NCBI GenBank assembly: GCA_016296675.1 | Contig: JAEDIV010000002.1 | Location: 1-53,709, forward strand | DNA: 53,709 bases | Source of the DNA: Clostridia bacterium | GTDB lineage: Bacteria > Bacillota > Clostridia > Christensenellales > Aristaeellaceae | Direction of reading: 5' to 3' | Shown here: piece by piece, positions 17,107 to 25,950 of the stretch | Position numbering within the stretch: position 1 is the first letter of the stretch | How the letters are laid out: every line of letters begins with the position of its first letter | Program-made: the position numbers and the translations under genes | Notes under the pieces: model-generated | Database searches by the model: none | The model's input: the letters and a program-made list of their open reading frames with translations, nothing else | Told to the model about the DNA's origin: nothing

Positions 17107-19425
17107 TTCGTCATTCATCGATCGAATCGCAAGATTTGAAAATACGTCGCAGATTTCCTGTGCGGTTTCCATATCGCGCGCTTCTGAGAGCACCTGTAAA
17201 ACGGGTTTTCGCTCATCCGGCTGAATCCAAGCGCAGCCCTTGTCATTTTGGTAATACCATTCGCTGCGTTCGAATTCTCCAGGTACATTGTTTATGATGC
17301 GCCTGAGCGTCTGCGCACGTATTTCATCGGGCAGGGGTAAATCAAATCTGGCGCGGAATACGCTGGGAAACTGACGAATTACCTCTGAAAGGTGCATGTT
17401 TTTATCGGAAAGGAGATCGAGAACCATCAAATAAAGATAGAGCCCGTCTGTGCGCGCGCTGAACTGGAGCGGAGAGATCTTTGCAATGCGTTCCCAAAGC
17501 GCGCGTTCATCGCTTAAGTATTCGATTTCTGCGCCGCGTGTCTTTGCAATTTCATTCAGCGCATGTGTCGAAGAAGCGGGCATGCAGATGCATTTTTCGC
17601 CTTTCTCCATCAAGGCCCATGCGATCAGCATTTCGTTTTCTGCATCGCTCAATCGCTTGCCTTTTACGCAAAAGGACGCTTTTAGGCCGTCATCTGAGAT
17701 AAACGCGCCTATTTCGTCTTCTGAAAGCTCCATAAGCTCTTCTTCCCATTCTGCACGACAGGCGTAATTGAGCCGCTTGAGCGCGTTTTGCGCATAATAC
17801 AGAATCAGCTCATGATTGGCATGCAGGCAGGCTTTGAATCTTCGAAGAGGACTTTTGACTGCGCTTTCCAGATGCCTAAAATACAGAAGATCGAATCTTC
17901 CTGCGTTTTCAAGACGGCTTGTATAGAGGGTATAGGGGAGCGGGGAATCCTGCCTTGAAAGCGCTGATGAGACGGAACGTTTATCGTTTTCAGACAGCGG
18001 AAGGCCGTTTCGCAAAATCGGAGTAACGCTGTCTGCGGTTATATAGTAACCGGCGTCGGCGCATGTTTCTTTAAGCGCGCAAATTAGCGCAGGAAGAGTT
18101 GCGCAGCCCATGTCGTAAACATGAACGCCTTCTGAAATAAGACCCGATGCAAATGCACGGGATTGATTGGCGGCGACGGCAGAGGCGCTTCTTGCAATGA
18201 GCGACACAGGCGCATTCAGCTTCCAGGCGCAGACGCTTGCTGTGTCGACTGCGTCAGCGGGCGTTTTTGCGCGGATGGAGAGACCGGAAAAGTCATCCCT
18301 TGATTTTTGTCCCCAGACGATGCTTTTTGAGATTCTGCGGTTATCAGAGATCATCTTTCCGGGCCAAATTTTTGCGCCGGATTCAATGGAAGCATTAACG
18401 CCGATGATGGTTTTTTCGCCGATCACGCTTCCTTCAAAGACATTCGCGTTTTCAAGGACATGTGCGTGAGACGCGATTACGCAGCCGCGAAGCTGAGCAT
18501 TTCTATGAATCTCGGCATGCGGATAGATGATGCTTCTCTTAACCGATGCTCCCTCCATGATGATTGCGCCGTCTGCGACAATTGTACCTGCGCTGATCAA
18601 TGCGTTTTTCATAATGTGTGCGCCCGCGCCGATATATGCAGGAGACTCAATGTGCGCCCGTTCATCGACAATTGCGCCGGGCATTCGGATGATGCCGTTC
18701 TCGGGCATAATGAAGGTTGAAAGGCAGCCGGAAAGCACGTCAATATTTGCGCACAGATATGCTTCTACATTTCCAACATCGCACCAGTATGCGTCTGTAA
18801 TAAAACCATACACAGGATAGTTTTCCTTAACAAGCAGCGGAAAAAGCTGTTTTCCGAAATCAAACGCTTCACCGTCCGGAATCAGATCAAGGATTTCAGG
18901 TTCAAGGATATAGATGCCTGTGTTGATGGTATCGCTGTCCACCTTTTTCCATGAAGGTTTTTCGGTGAAGGATAAGATGCGTCCGTCGTCATCCGCGTGT
19001 ACAAGTCCGTATTCCGTTGGGTTTTGAGCGCGTGTCAGCACCATGGTTGCAATCGCGCCTTTTTCCTTATGAAATGCATATGCTTTTGTCAAATCGGCAT
19101 CGGTGATTCCGTCGCCGGATAACACGGCGAAGGTTTCCTTCAGAAAATCCTTGCACAGTTTTACGCCGCCGGCAGTGCCGAGAGGCTGAATTTCTGTGTA
19201 ATACCGAAGGGAAATTCCCTCAAAATCATCGCCGTATGCGTCCATAACAGCATTTGGAAGATAGCCGAGGGTAACTGCGGCATCCGTAATACCGTGTGTT
19301 TTGATTAGATTCAGACAATGCGTCAGAATCGGCTGACCGGCGATCAGCGCCATCGGCTTTGGAATTGTGCATGTCAACGGACGAAGCCGTTCGCCCTGAC
19401 CGCCCGCCATAATCACAGCAAGCAT
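17104..19425 (-). CDS. Sugar-1-phosphate nucleotidyltransferase fused to a degenerate phosphomannomutase-like domain
   Basis: Protein of 773 residues in three parts. Residues 1-235 are a nucleotidyltransferase with MAGGQGERLRPLT, KPM (23-25), SGDGITD (103-109) and FTEKPSW, resembling mannose-1-phosphate guanylyltransferases. Residues 245-370 are left-handed hexapeptide repeats. Residues 380-773 have the phosphomannomutase fold pattern but lack its signatures: TASHNP is replaced by TADSVTP (463-469), DPDADR by SDDGLKA (577-583), GEQSGH is absent before TDGLYLYLM (659-667), and RPSGTEP is replaced by PDERKPV (736-742). So the mutase half is probably not catalytic. ATG 19425 is chosen because GGGAGG lies 6 bases upstream. 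The nucleotide sugar made is not certain. Confidence 0.85.
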   Translation of the reverse strand: MLAVIMAGGQGERLRPLTCTIPKPMALIAGQPILTHCLNLIKTHGITDAAVTLGYLPNAVMDAYGDDFEGISLRYYTEIQPLGTAGGVKLCKDFLKETFAVLSGDGITDADLTKAYAFHKEKGAIATMVLTRAQNPTEYGLVHADDDGRILSFTEKPSWKKVDSDTINTGIYILEPEILDLIPDGEAFDFGKQLFPLLVKENYPVYGFITDAYWCDVGNVEAYLCANIDVLSGCLSTFIMPENGIIRMPGAIVDERAHIESPAYIGAGAHIMKNALISAGTIVADGAIIMEGASVKRSIIYPHAEIHRNAQLRGCVIASHAHVLENANVFEGSVIGEKTIIGVNASIESGAKIWPGKMISDNRRISKSIVWGQKSRDDFSGLSIRAKTPADAVDTASVCAWKLNAPVSLIARSASAVAANQSRAFASGLISEGVHVYDMGCATLPALICALKETCADAGYYITADSVTPILRNGLPLSENDKRSVSSALSRQDSPLPYTLYTSRLENAGRFDLLYFRHLESAVKSPLRRFKACLHANHELILYYAQNALKRLNYACRAEWEEELMELSEDEIGAFISDDGLKASFCVKGKRLSDAENEMLIAWALMEKGEKCICMPASSTHALNEIAKTRGAEIEYLSDERALWERIAKISPLQFSARTDGLYLYLMVLDLLSDKNMHLSEVIRQFPSVFRARFDLPLPDEIRAQTLRRIINNVPGEFERSEWYYQNDKGCAWIQPDERKPVLQVLSEARDMETAQEICDVFSNLAIRSMNDE

Positions 19426-19473
19426 AAAAAACCTCCCGGAGCAAAATGATGTGTCATTATTCTGCTCCGGGAG
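19426..19473 (-). terminator. Terminator after hslU whose 3' arm contains the next gene's SD
   Basis: On the minus strand an 11-bp perfect stem CTCCCGGAGCA (19473-19463) / TGCTCCGGGAG (19443-19433), with an inner AATGA/TCATT helix, is followed by GTTTTTT and directly by ATG 19425. It has all marks of an intrinsic terminator for the dprA-hslU operon. Its downstream arm plus the first base after it forms the GGGAGG SD of the nucleotidyltransferase gene, so read-through RNA would have that SD paired away. Confidence 0.85.
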
Positions 19474-19489
19474 AATACAAATTATGCTT

Positions 19490-20854
19490 TTAAAGAATGT
19501 ATTTGTGAAGATCCGCATCCTTGACTTCGCCTGTAATCTGCTTTTTCACATATTCTGCATTGACGACGACCTCAATCTCCGGCGCGTCGCCGCCGCCGGC
19601 ATTGAAGGCGATATCGTCCAGAATCTGCTCAAGCACAGTGTGAAGACGCCTTGCGCCGGTGTTTTCACTGTTTTCGTTGGCTCTCCAGGTGTATTCCGCA
19701 ATCGCTTCTTGTGCGCTTTCGTCGAAGGTAAGCGATACGCCGTCTACCTTTAAAAGCGCCTGATACTGCTTGATCAGGCAGTTTTCGGGCTGGGTGAGAA
19801 TATGCTTGTAGTCATCCTTGGTAAGCGGCTCAAGCGTTACACGAACGGGGAAACGGCCCTGAAGCTCCGGAATCAGGTCGGTGACCTTGGAGACATGGAA
19901 GGCGCCGGCTGCAATAAAGAGAATATGATCGGTGCGCACAGGTCCGTATTTCGTTGAGACGGTGGAGCCTTCTACAATCGGAAGGATGTCTCTTTGCACG
20001 CCCTCGCGCGATACGTCCGGGCCATGACCGCCTCCGCGGCCGGCGACTTTATCAATCTCATCAAGGAACACGATGCCGTGCTGTTCTACGCGCGTGATTG
20101 CGTCGGAATAGACGGCGTCCATATCGATCATGGCGTTTTCTTCTTCGGAGATGAGAATACGCCTTGCCTCGCGGACGGGAACCTTGCGGATTTTCGTCTT
20201 CTTGGGAAGCATGCCGCCGAGCATATCGCTCATGTTTACGTCCATGCCGGGAATCTCGGTCTTCGGCGTAAATTCCTCCACCTCGATCTCAACCAGCGTA
20301 TCTTCGAGCTCGCCTCTTTTCAGGCTCTCCCTGATGTCGTCCCGTCTTACGGCCAGCTTCTGCTGTTCGCTTTCGGGAAGCTCAGGTTCCTTCGGGCGGT
20401 TTCCGAGAATGATATCGATGGGATTGGTCTTTTTCTTGACGGGCTTTACGATAAGCTCGACCAGCCTGTTCTCGGCAGCTTGTGCGGCAAGATCATGAAT
20501 AAGATCGGTCTGCTGTTTCTTGACAAGACGAATGGCGGCTTCTGTAAGATCGCGGATGATGGATTCAACGTCGCGGCCTACATAGCCGACCTCGGTGAAT
20601 TTGGTGGCTTCCACCTTTACAAACGGCGCGTCGACGAGCTTTGCAAGCCTGCGCGCAATTTCGGTTTTACCGACGCCGGTAGGGCCGACCATGAGGATAT
20701 TTTTGGGCGTGACTTCTTCACGGATTTCTTCGGGCAGCTGCATTCTGCGGTAGCGGTTACGAAGTGCAACAGCTACGGCGCGCTTGGCGGCAGTCTGGCC
20801 GACGATATAGCGGTCAAGCTCTCGTACGATTTCACGGGGGGTAAGCGTGTTCAT
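19490..20854 (-). CDS. hslU: ATP-dependent protease ATPase subunit HslU
   Basis: AAA+ unfoldase that feeds substrates to the HslV peptidase. It is 454 residues. The N-terminal LTPREIVRELDRYIVGQ is the family opening, followed by Walker A GPTGVGKTE (about residue 57), the variable I domain (about 105-230), Walker B IVFLDEIDKV (about 250) and sensor motifs (GRFPVRV; NTGARRLHTVLE). It starts 3 bases after the hslV stop; its SD GAGGTAG lies in the end of hslV. It ends at the terminator at 19433-19473. Confidence 0.97.
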   Translation of the reverse strand: MNTLTPREIVRELDRYIVGQTAAKRAVAVALRNRYRRMQLPEEIREEVTPKNILMVGPTGVGKTEIARRLAKLVDAPFVKVEATKFTEVGYVGRDVESIIRDLTEAAIRLVKKQQTDLIHDLAAQAAENRLVELIVKPVKKKTNPIDIILGNRPKEPELPESEQQKLAVRRDDIRESLKRGELEDTLVEIEVEEFTPKTEIPGMDVNMSDMLGGMLPKKTKIRKVPVREARRILISEEENAMIDMDAVYSDAITRVEQHGIVFLDEIDKVAGRGGGHGPDVSREGVQRDILPIVEGSTVSTKYGPVRTDHILFIAAGAFHVSKVTDLIPELQGRFPVRVTLEPLTKDDYKHILTQPENCLIKQYQALLKVDGVSLTFDESAQEAIAEYTWRANENSENTGARRLHTVLEQILDDIAFNAGGGDAPEIEVVVNAEYVKKQITGEVKDADLHKYIL

Positions 20855-20857
20855 TTT

Positions 20858-21394
20858 CTATACTACCTCGACAATGATGTGGTCGTTTGTAAATACGCAG
20901 ATGGAAGAAGCAATATGCAGCGCCTTATCCGCAATATCCTTTGCGGAAAGATCCGTATTTTCCATGAGCGCGCGGGCGGCGGAAAGGGCAAAATTGCCGC
21001 CGCTGCCGATGGCCAGAATGCCGTCGTCCGGCTCGATCACTTCGCCGGTTCCGGAAACGAGCATGAGATTGTCCTTGTCGGCGGCAATCAGCATGGCCTG
21101 AAGCTGACGCATTTCTTTATTTGTGCGCCAGTCCTGCGCAAGCTCAACTGCTGCTCTTTGCAGATTACCGGAAAACTGAGAAAGCTTGGCTTCCAGTTTT
21201 TCAGAAAGCGCAAACGCATCGGCAACAGCGCCGGCAAATCCGATTACGACTTTCCCGTCAAAAATCCTGCGCACCTTTTTTGCGCCGTTTTTCATAATGA
21301 CGCTTTCGCCCATGGTCACCTGACCGTCGCCGGCGATCGCGATGACGCCGTCTCTTTTTACGGCGCAGATGGTGGTTCCTCGAAACTGAGACAT
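20858..21394 (-). CDS. hslV: ATP-dependent protease proteolytic subunit HslV
   Basis: Proteasome-like threonine peptidase that forms a double hexamer with HslU. It is 178 residues. It begins MSQFRGTTICAVKRDG; the threonine pair TT at 7-8 marks the nucleophile region exposed after N-terminal processing. Further on are the GKVVIGFAGAVADA and GIGSGGN-like (AIGSGGNFALSAARAL) segments of the fold. SD GGAGG lies 6 bases before ATG. The gene lies 12 bases after trmFO; the xerC-type gene found between them in Bacillus is absent. Confidence 0.96.
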   Translation of the reverse strand: MSQFRGTTICAVKRDGVIAIAGDGQVTMGESVIMKNGAKKVRRIFDGKVVIGFAGAVADAFALSEKLEAKLSQFSGNLQRAAVELAQDWRTNKEMRQLQAMLIAADKDNLMLVSGTGEVIEPDDGILAIGSGGNFALSAARALMENTDLSAKDIADKALHIASSICVFTNDHIIVEVV

Positions 21395-21406
21395 GATATC
21401 CTCCGA

Positions 21407-22711
21407 TCAGAGAGAAAATTGGGTTTTGATTTCTTCTATGCGCTTCAGCGAAATCTCCGCTAACTTTTCATAGCGGTTGCGCTTTCCGCGGATACGTTCG
21501 GTCAGCTTGTCAAGAATGCCGAAATTGGCGTTCATGGGCTGGAAATCCGAGGTAGGAGTAATGACATGGCGGGTGAGCGCTCCGATCACCGTATCGCCTG
21601 TGAATTCAGGCTCTGCTTCGCCCAGAAGGCACTTTGCAAGCGAAAGACCTGCGACAAGTCCGCTGGCGGTCGACTCCATATAGCCTTCAACGCCCGTGAT
21701 CTGGCCGGCAAAGCGCATGAGGGGATTGCCTTTGACGCTGAAATTCTTCGAAAGCACGTCGGGGCTGTTTAAGTAAGTGTTTCTGTGCATAACGCCGTAG
21801 CGGGCAAACTCTGCGTTTTCAAGTCCGGGAATCATGGAGAAAACGCGCTTTTGCTCGCCCCATTTGAGGCGCGTCTGAAAGCCCACAAGATTGTAAAGCG
21901 TGCCTTGCTCGTTGTCCTGGCGCAGCTGCACGTTGGCATACGGCGCTCTTCCGGTTTTGGGATCGACAAGCCCTATAGGTTTGAGCGGGCCGAAAGCCAG
22001 CGTCTGGCGGCCGCGGGATGCGAGAATCTCTACAGCGAGACAGCCTTCAAACACCTGTTTTTTATCAAACTCGTGAACAGGGGCAAGCTCTGCCGCCATC
22101 AGCGCGTCGTAAAAAGCGTTGTATTCATCTTCCGTCATCGGACAATTCAGGTAATCGGAGCCTTTTTCGTAGCGGGAAGCTCTGAAAATCTTGTCCATAT
22201 TGAGCGATTCCGCCGTTACGATGGGGGCGGCGGCATCGAAAAAGTGAAGTGCGCTGAAACCGGGCATGTTGGTAATGGCATTTGCCAGCGAATCATGCGT
22301 CAGCGGCCCGGTTGCAATGATCACAGGGGCATCTGGAATCTCGTCGATGCGCTTTCTGATGACGGTGATGTTTTCGTGATTTTCTATGGCATCCGTGATA
22401 TAGCCGGAGAAAATATCTCTGTCTACGGCAAGCGCGCCGCCGGCAGGCACACGTGCATGCTCAGCAGCCTTTAAAATCAGGCTGTTTAAAAGACGCATTT
22501 CTGCCTTTAAAAGGCCGGAGGCATTGGTAAGATGTTCGGCCTTCAGGGAATTGGAGCAAACAAGCTCGGCAAAGCCGGACATCTTATGCGCAGGGGAATA
22601 GCTTTCCGGCTTCATTTCATAAAGCTTTACACGGATTCCACGTTCGGCCAGCTGCCATGCGGCTTCACATCCGGCAAGACCTGCGCCGACGACGGTTGCG
22701 GTTTTATTCAT
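21407..22711 (-). CDS. trmFO: Methylenetetrahydrofolate-tRNA-(uracil54-C5)-methyltransferase TrmFO
   Basis: Flavoenzyme that makes ribothymidine at tRNA position 54 using methylenetetrahydrofolate. It is 434 residues from ATG 22711. The N-terminal dinucleotide-binding motif is VVGAGLAGCEAAWQLA. The family-typical PAHKMSGFAELVCSNSLKAE and the catalytic-cysteine region CLAVEILASRG follow. ATG 22711 overlaps the topA stop (ATGAATAA) and has AAGGATGA upstream; the ATG at 22738 would sit far inside topA. Confidence 0.95.
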   Translation of the reverse strand: MNKTATVVGAGLAGCEAAWQLAERGIRVKLYEMKPESYSPAHKMSGFAELVCSNSLKAEHLTNASGLLKAEMRLLNSLILKAAEHARVPAGGALAVDRDIFSGYITDAIENHENITVIRKRIDEIPDAPVIIATGPLTHDSLANAITNMPGFSALHFFDAAAPIVTAESLNMDKIFRASRYEKGSDYLNCPMTEDEYNAFYDALMAAELAPVHEFDKKQVFEGCLAVEILASRGRQTLAFGPLKPIGLVDPKTGRAPYANVQLRQDNEQGTLYNLVGFQTRLKWGEQKRVFSMIPGLENAEFARYGVMHRNTYLNSPDVLSKNFSVKGNPLMRFAGQITGVEGYMESTASGLVAGLSLAKCLLGEAEPEFTGDTVIGALTRHVITPTSDFQPMNANFGILDKLTERIRGKRNRYEKLAEISLKRIEEIKTQFSL

Positions 22712-24815
22712 TATCGTCATCCTTGTTTGTGTTTTCAACTTTTACGCGCGTCTGGCATTGTTCGTTTACGCAAACATGCGTAAGCTCGCCTTTGTGACTG
22801 CGCTTTTGAACCATTCTTCCGCCGCAATTGGGGCAAAGATCTTTGACCGGCATATCCCAGGAGACAAACTGGCACTCGGGATATCTTTCGCATCCGTAGA
22901 ATTTTCTGCCTTTTCTGCTCATGCGCTCAATCAACAGTCCGCCGCAGTCAGGGCAGGGTACGTTGATGGTTTTGAGAATGGCCTGCGTGTGACGGCACTC
23001 GGGGAAACGGGGGCATGCGAGGAAACGCCCGAACTTGCCCATTTTGTAGACCATCATCGCGCCGCACTTTTTGCAGGGCACATCAGAAACTTCGTCTTCG
23101 ACTTTTACCTTTTCAATGGTGGATTCGGCCTTTTGCAGCGTTTTTTCAAACGGACCGTAGAAGTCTGTAAGAACCTTGTGCCATTCTGCTTCGCCGGCTT
23201 CGATCGCGTCGAGTTTCGATTCCATTTCAGCGGTAAACTGAATGTCGACGATTTCGGGGAAGGAGCGGGTCATCATATCGTTTACGACATTACCAAGCTC
23301 TGTCGGGTACAGACGCTTTTTCTCGCGGGAGATATAGCCGCGCTGAATGATTGTCGCGATGGTAGGCGCATAGGTGGAGGGGCGGCCGATGCCTTTTTCT
23401 TCCAGCGCTTTGACAAGAGATGCTTCCGTGTAGCGTGCAGGAGGCTGGGTGAAATGCTGCTCGGGCGTTGCGCTTATAAGGGAAACAGATTCGCCTTCAG
23501 AAAGATTCGGCATGCGGCTATCGGTCTCAACCGCCTCGTCGTCGATGCTTTCTTCGTACACAGCGGTAAAACCGGCAAAACGCAGTTTCTGGCTGGTGTG
23601 GCGGAAAGTGATGGAATCTTTGGTTTTCAGGTCTGCCGTCAGCGTGTCGTATACGGCGGGCGTCATCTGGCTTGCGAAGAATCGGTCGTAGATGAGCTTA
23701 TAAAGCTTATACTGGTCGTTGGTGATCAGACCTTTCAGCTTTTCGGGACGAAGAAGTGCGTCCGTCGGACGGATGGCTTCGTGGGCATCCTGCGCGTTTT
23801 TGCGGCTTTTGTATACGTTCGGCGTTTCGGGCAGGTAGTCTTTTCCGAAGCGGTCTTCGATCGCCTGACGGAGCTGAGAGAGCGCATCATCGGAAATGCG
23901 GGTGGAATCGGTACGGATATAGCTGACAAGGCCCAAAGAGCCCATGCCCTCGATTTCTACGCCTTCGTATAGCTGCTGGGCGATCTGCATTGTCTTGATC
24001 GCGGTGAAATTCAGTTTTCTGGAAGCTTCCTGCTGAAGGTTGGAGGTAGTAAACGGGGGAGCGGGATATTTCTTTCGCTCGGCCTTTTTTACGCAGTCCA
24101 CAAAGAAACCGGCGTTTTCGATGCGCCTCATGATATCATCGGCAGTATCTTTGCCTGTAAGGGCCTTGTTTTCCGCGTCTCCATTTATGAATCTTGCGGA
24201 AAAACGCTGTTTTCCGCTTTGGAATTCTGCGTTGATCGTCCAGTATTCTTCGGCTTCAAACGCATCAATTTCGCGTTCTCTCTGGCAGATCATGGCTGCA
24301 GCGACGCTTTGCACGCGGCCGCCGGAAAGGCCTTTTCGGACCTTGCTCCAAAGAAGCGGACTGATTTTATAGCCGACAAGGCGGTCGAGCACACGGCGCG
24401 CCTGCTGAGCGTTGATGAGGTTCATGTTTAAGGGTCTGGGCGTTTTCACAGCTGCTTTTACAGCTTTGCTGGTAACTTCGTTAAACTCGATACGGCAGTT
24501 CTCATCAGGATCAATACCCAGCATTTCGGCAAGATGCCAGGAGATGGCTTCGCCTTCGCGGTCAGGGTCTGTCGCGAGGAAGATGCGGGACGCGCCTTTG
24601 GCTTCCTTTCTGATGCGGTTTAGAATATCGCCGCGGCCGCGGATGGTGATATATTTGGGCTCAAAATTATTGTCTACATCCACGCCCAGCTGGCTTTTGG
24701 GCAGATCGCGGACATGGCCCTGCGAGGCCTCGACTTTATAGCCGCGGCCCAGATATTTAGAAATGGTCTTGGCTTTCGCCGGCGACTCAACGATGAGAAG
24801 CTTATAGGAAGACAT
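22704..24815 (-). CDS. topA: DNA topoisomerase I
   Basis: Type IA enzyme that relaxes negative supercoils. It is 703 residues. The N-terminal Toprim domain has IVESPAKAKTI and ATDPDREGEAI; the core has the catalytic tyrosine in SYIRTDSTRIS (about residue 300). The C-terminus carries three zinc-finger repeats, CKKCGAMM-CPRFPEC, CPDCGGLL-CERYPEC and CPNCGGRM-CVNEQC, in line with clostridial enzymes. SD GGAGGG lies 6 bases before ATG. It is cotranscribed with dprA upstream and trmFO downstream. Confidence 0.97.
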   Translation of the reverse strand: MSSYKLLIVESPAKAKTISKYLGRGYKVEASQGHVRDLPKSQLGVDVDNNFEPKYITIRGRGDILNRIRKEAKGASRIFLATDPDREGEAISWHLAEMLGIDPDENCRIEFNEVTSKAVKAAVKTPRPLNMNLINAQQARRVLDRLVGYKISPLLWSKVRKGLSGGRVQSVAAAMICQREREIDAFEAEEYWTINAEFQSGKQRFSARFINGDAENKALTGKDTADDIMRRIENAGFFVDCVKKAERKKYPAPPFTTSNLQQEASRKLNFTAIKTMQIAQQLYEGVEIEGMGSLGLVSYIRTDSTRISDDALSQLRQAIEDRFGKDYLPETPNVYKSRKNAQDAHEAIRPTDALLRPEKLKGLITNDQYKLYKLIYDRFFASQMTPAVYDTLTADLKTKDSITFRHTSQKLRFAGFTAVYEESIDDEAVETDSRMPNLSEGESVSLISATPEQHFTQPPARYTEASLVKALEEKGIGRPSTYAPTIATIIQRGYISREKKRLYPTELGNVVNDMMTRSFPEIVDIQFTAEMESKLDAIEAGEAEWHKVLTDFYGPFEKTLQKAESTIEKVKVEDEVSDVPCKKCGAMMVYKMGKFGRFLACPRFPECRHTQAILKTINVPCPDCGGLLIERMSRKGRKFYGCERYPECQFVSWDMPVKDLCPNCGGRMVQKRSHKGELTHVCVNEQCQTRVKVENTNKDDDNE

Positions 24816-24840
24816 TTGTTACCCTCCGGTTTTGAAAAGC

Positions 24841-25935
24841 TTAGTGCATACGATAGGAATTTCCAGGTGTCTTTACTATTATTCCGCGAAGATCCATCAT
24901 TGTCAAGAGCGAATTTAGCTCTGAAGGCGAAAAATGTGTCTGTTTCGAAATTTCGTCAAAAGTCAGAGGCTGATTTTCAAGTAAATCAGCGATGATTTTT
25001 TCGTTTTCTGTGAGGGAAACGGGCTTGCTTTGCGCGCTGTTTTTCTCTGACGGGCGTGCGCCCCAGCGCTCGGCTTCAAGAATATCCCAGGGCGAAAGCG
25101 CGGGGAATGCTCCGTTTTGTATCAGATGGTTGGTGCCTTCGCTTAAGCGCGCGTAGATGGAGCCGGGAACAGCATAGATATCGCGGGAAAGATCCAGCGC
25201 ATTTGAGGCAGTGATCATGGCGCCGGAGGTCTTTTTGCCTTCGACGATCAGTACGCCCTTTGAAAGCGCTGCGATGATTCTGTTTCGTGCCGGGAACGAC
25301 CATTTCTGCGGACCTTCATCCGGGAGCATTTCGGAAACAACAGCGCCGCCTGTTTCAATAATGGTTTCTGAAAGTTCGGCGTTCTCGCTCGGATACATGT
25401 TGTTAAGTCCGCTTCCGAGAACCGCGATGGTCCGTCCGCCTGCCTGGATGCAGGAAGTGTGCGCAATGGTGTCGATTCCGCGCGCAAGGCCGCTTACAAT
25501 GACAACATCCTCCTGAGCAATGGTCTTTACAAATTCAGATGCGGTTTTCTTTCCGTCGTATGTAGGAGTTCGGGTGCCGACAACAGCCAGCATGCGCTCA
25601 TCATGAAGAACGTCGATTGAGCCTCTTACATAAAGAACGGGCGGCGGATCGAAAAGCTCAAGGAGCGATTTAGGATAATCGGGATTGCTGATGGAAAGAG
25701 CGGTGATTCCGCTTTTATCCAAGGTATAGAAAAGCTTTATGAACGTTTCCTCGGAGCGCATCTTTTTAAGCGATTCAAAGGTCTTTTCGTCCAGAAGATC
25801 CTTGGTGATTTCCGGCTTATCCCAGATGGACTGTGCATCTGCAAATGTTTCCATAAGGAGCTTGTATTTCTTCGGCGTTATTCCCTTGACAGAGGCAAGC
25901 CAAATGCGATACTGATCTGAAATATCATACTGCAT
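24841..25935 (-). CDS. dprA: DNA-processing protein DprA
   Basis: Loads RecA onto incoming single-stranded DNA during natural transformation. It is 364 residues. It has an N-terminal helical domain (1-80), a Rossmann-like core with VVGTRTPTYDGKK, the signature VSGLARGIDTIAHTSCI (about 145-161) and FPARNRIIAALS (about 222), and a C-terminal winged helix (about 305-364, LTFDEISKQTHFSPSEL). SD GGAG lies 11 bases upstream. Next to the comM-like gene, it suggests DNA-uptake potential, though no uptake machinery is in the window. Confidence 0.95.
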   Translation of the reverse strand: MQYDISDQYRIWLASVKGITPKKYKLLMETFADAQSIWDKPEITKDLLDEKTFESLKKMRSEETFIKLFYTLDKSGITALSISNPDYPKSLLELFDPPPVLYVRGSIDVLHDERMLAVVGTRTPTYDGKKTASEFVKTIAQEDVVIVSGLARGIDTIAHTSCIQAGGRTIAVLGSGLNNMYPSENAELSETIIETGGAVVSEMLPDEGPQKWSFPARNRIIAALSKGVLIVEGKKTSGAMITASNALDLSRDIYAVPGSIYARLSEGTNHLIQNGAFPALSPWDILEAERWGARPSEKNSAQSKPVSLTENEKIIADLLENQPLTFDEISKQTHFSPSELNSLLTMMDLRGIIVKTPGNSYRMH

Positions 25936-25950
25936 ACGAGGTCACTCCTG

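Noticed and set aside
19994..21463. A 489-codon plus-strand frame opposite hslU and hslV, and a similar one at 22758-23972 opposite topA.
   Set aside because: Both are mirror frames of conserved genes with no protein-like features; the encoded composition (many Phe, His, Cys) is typical of antisense frames.
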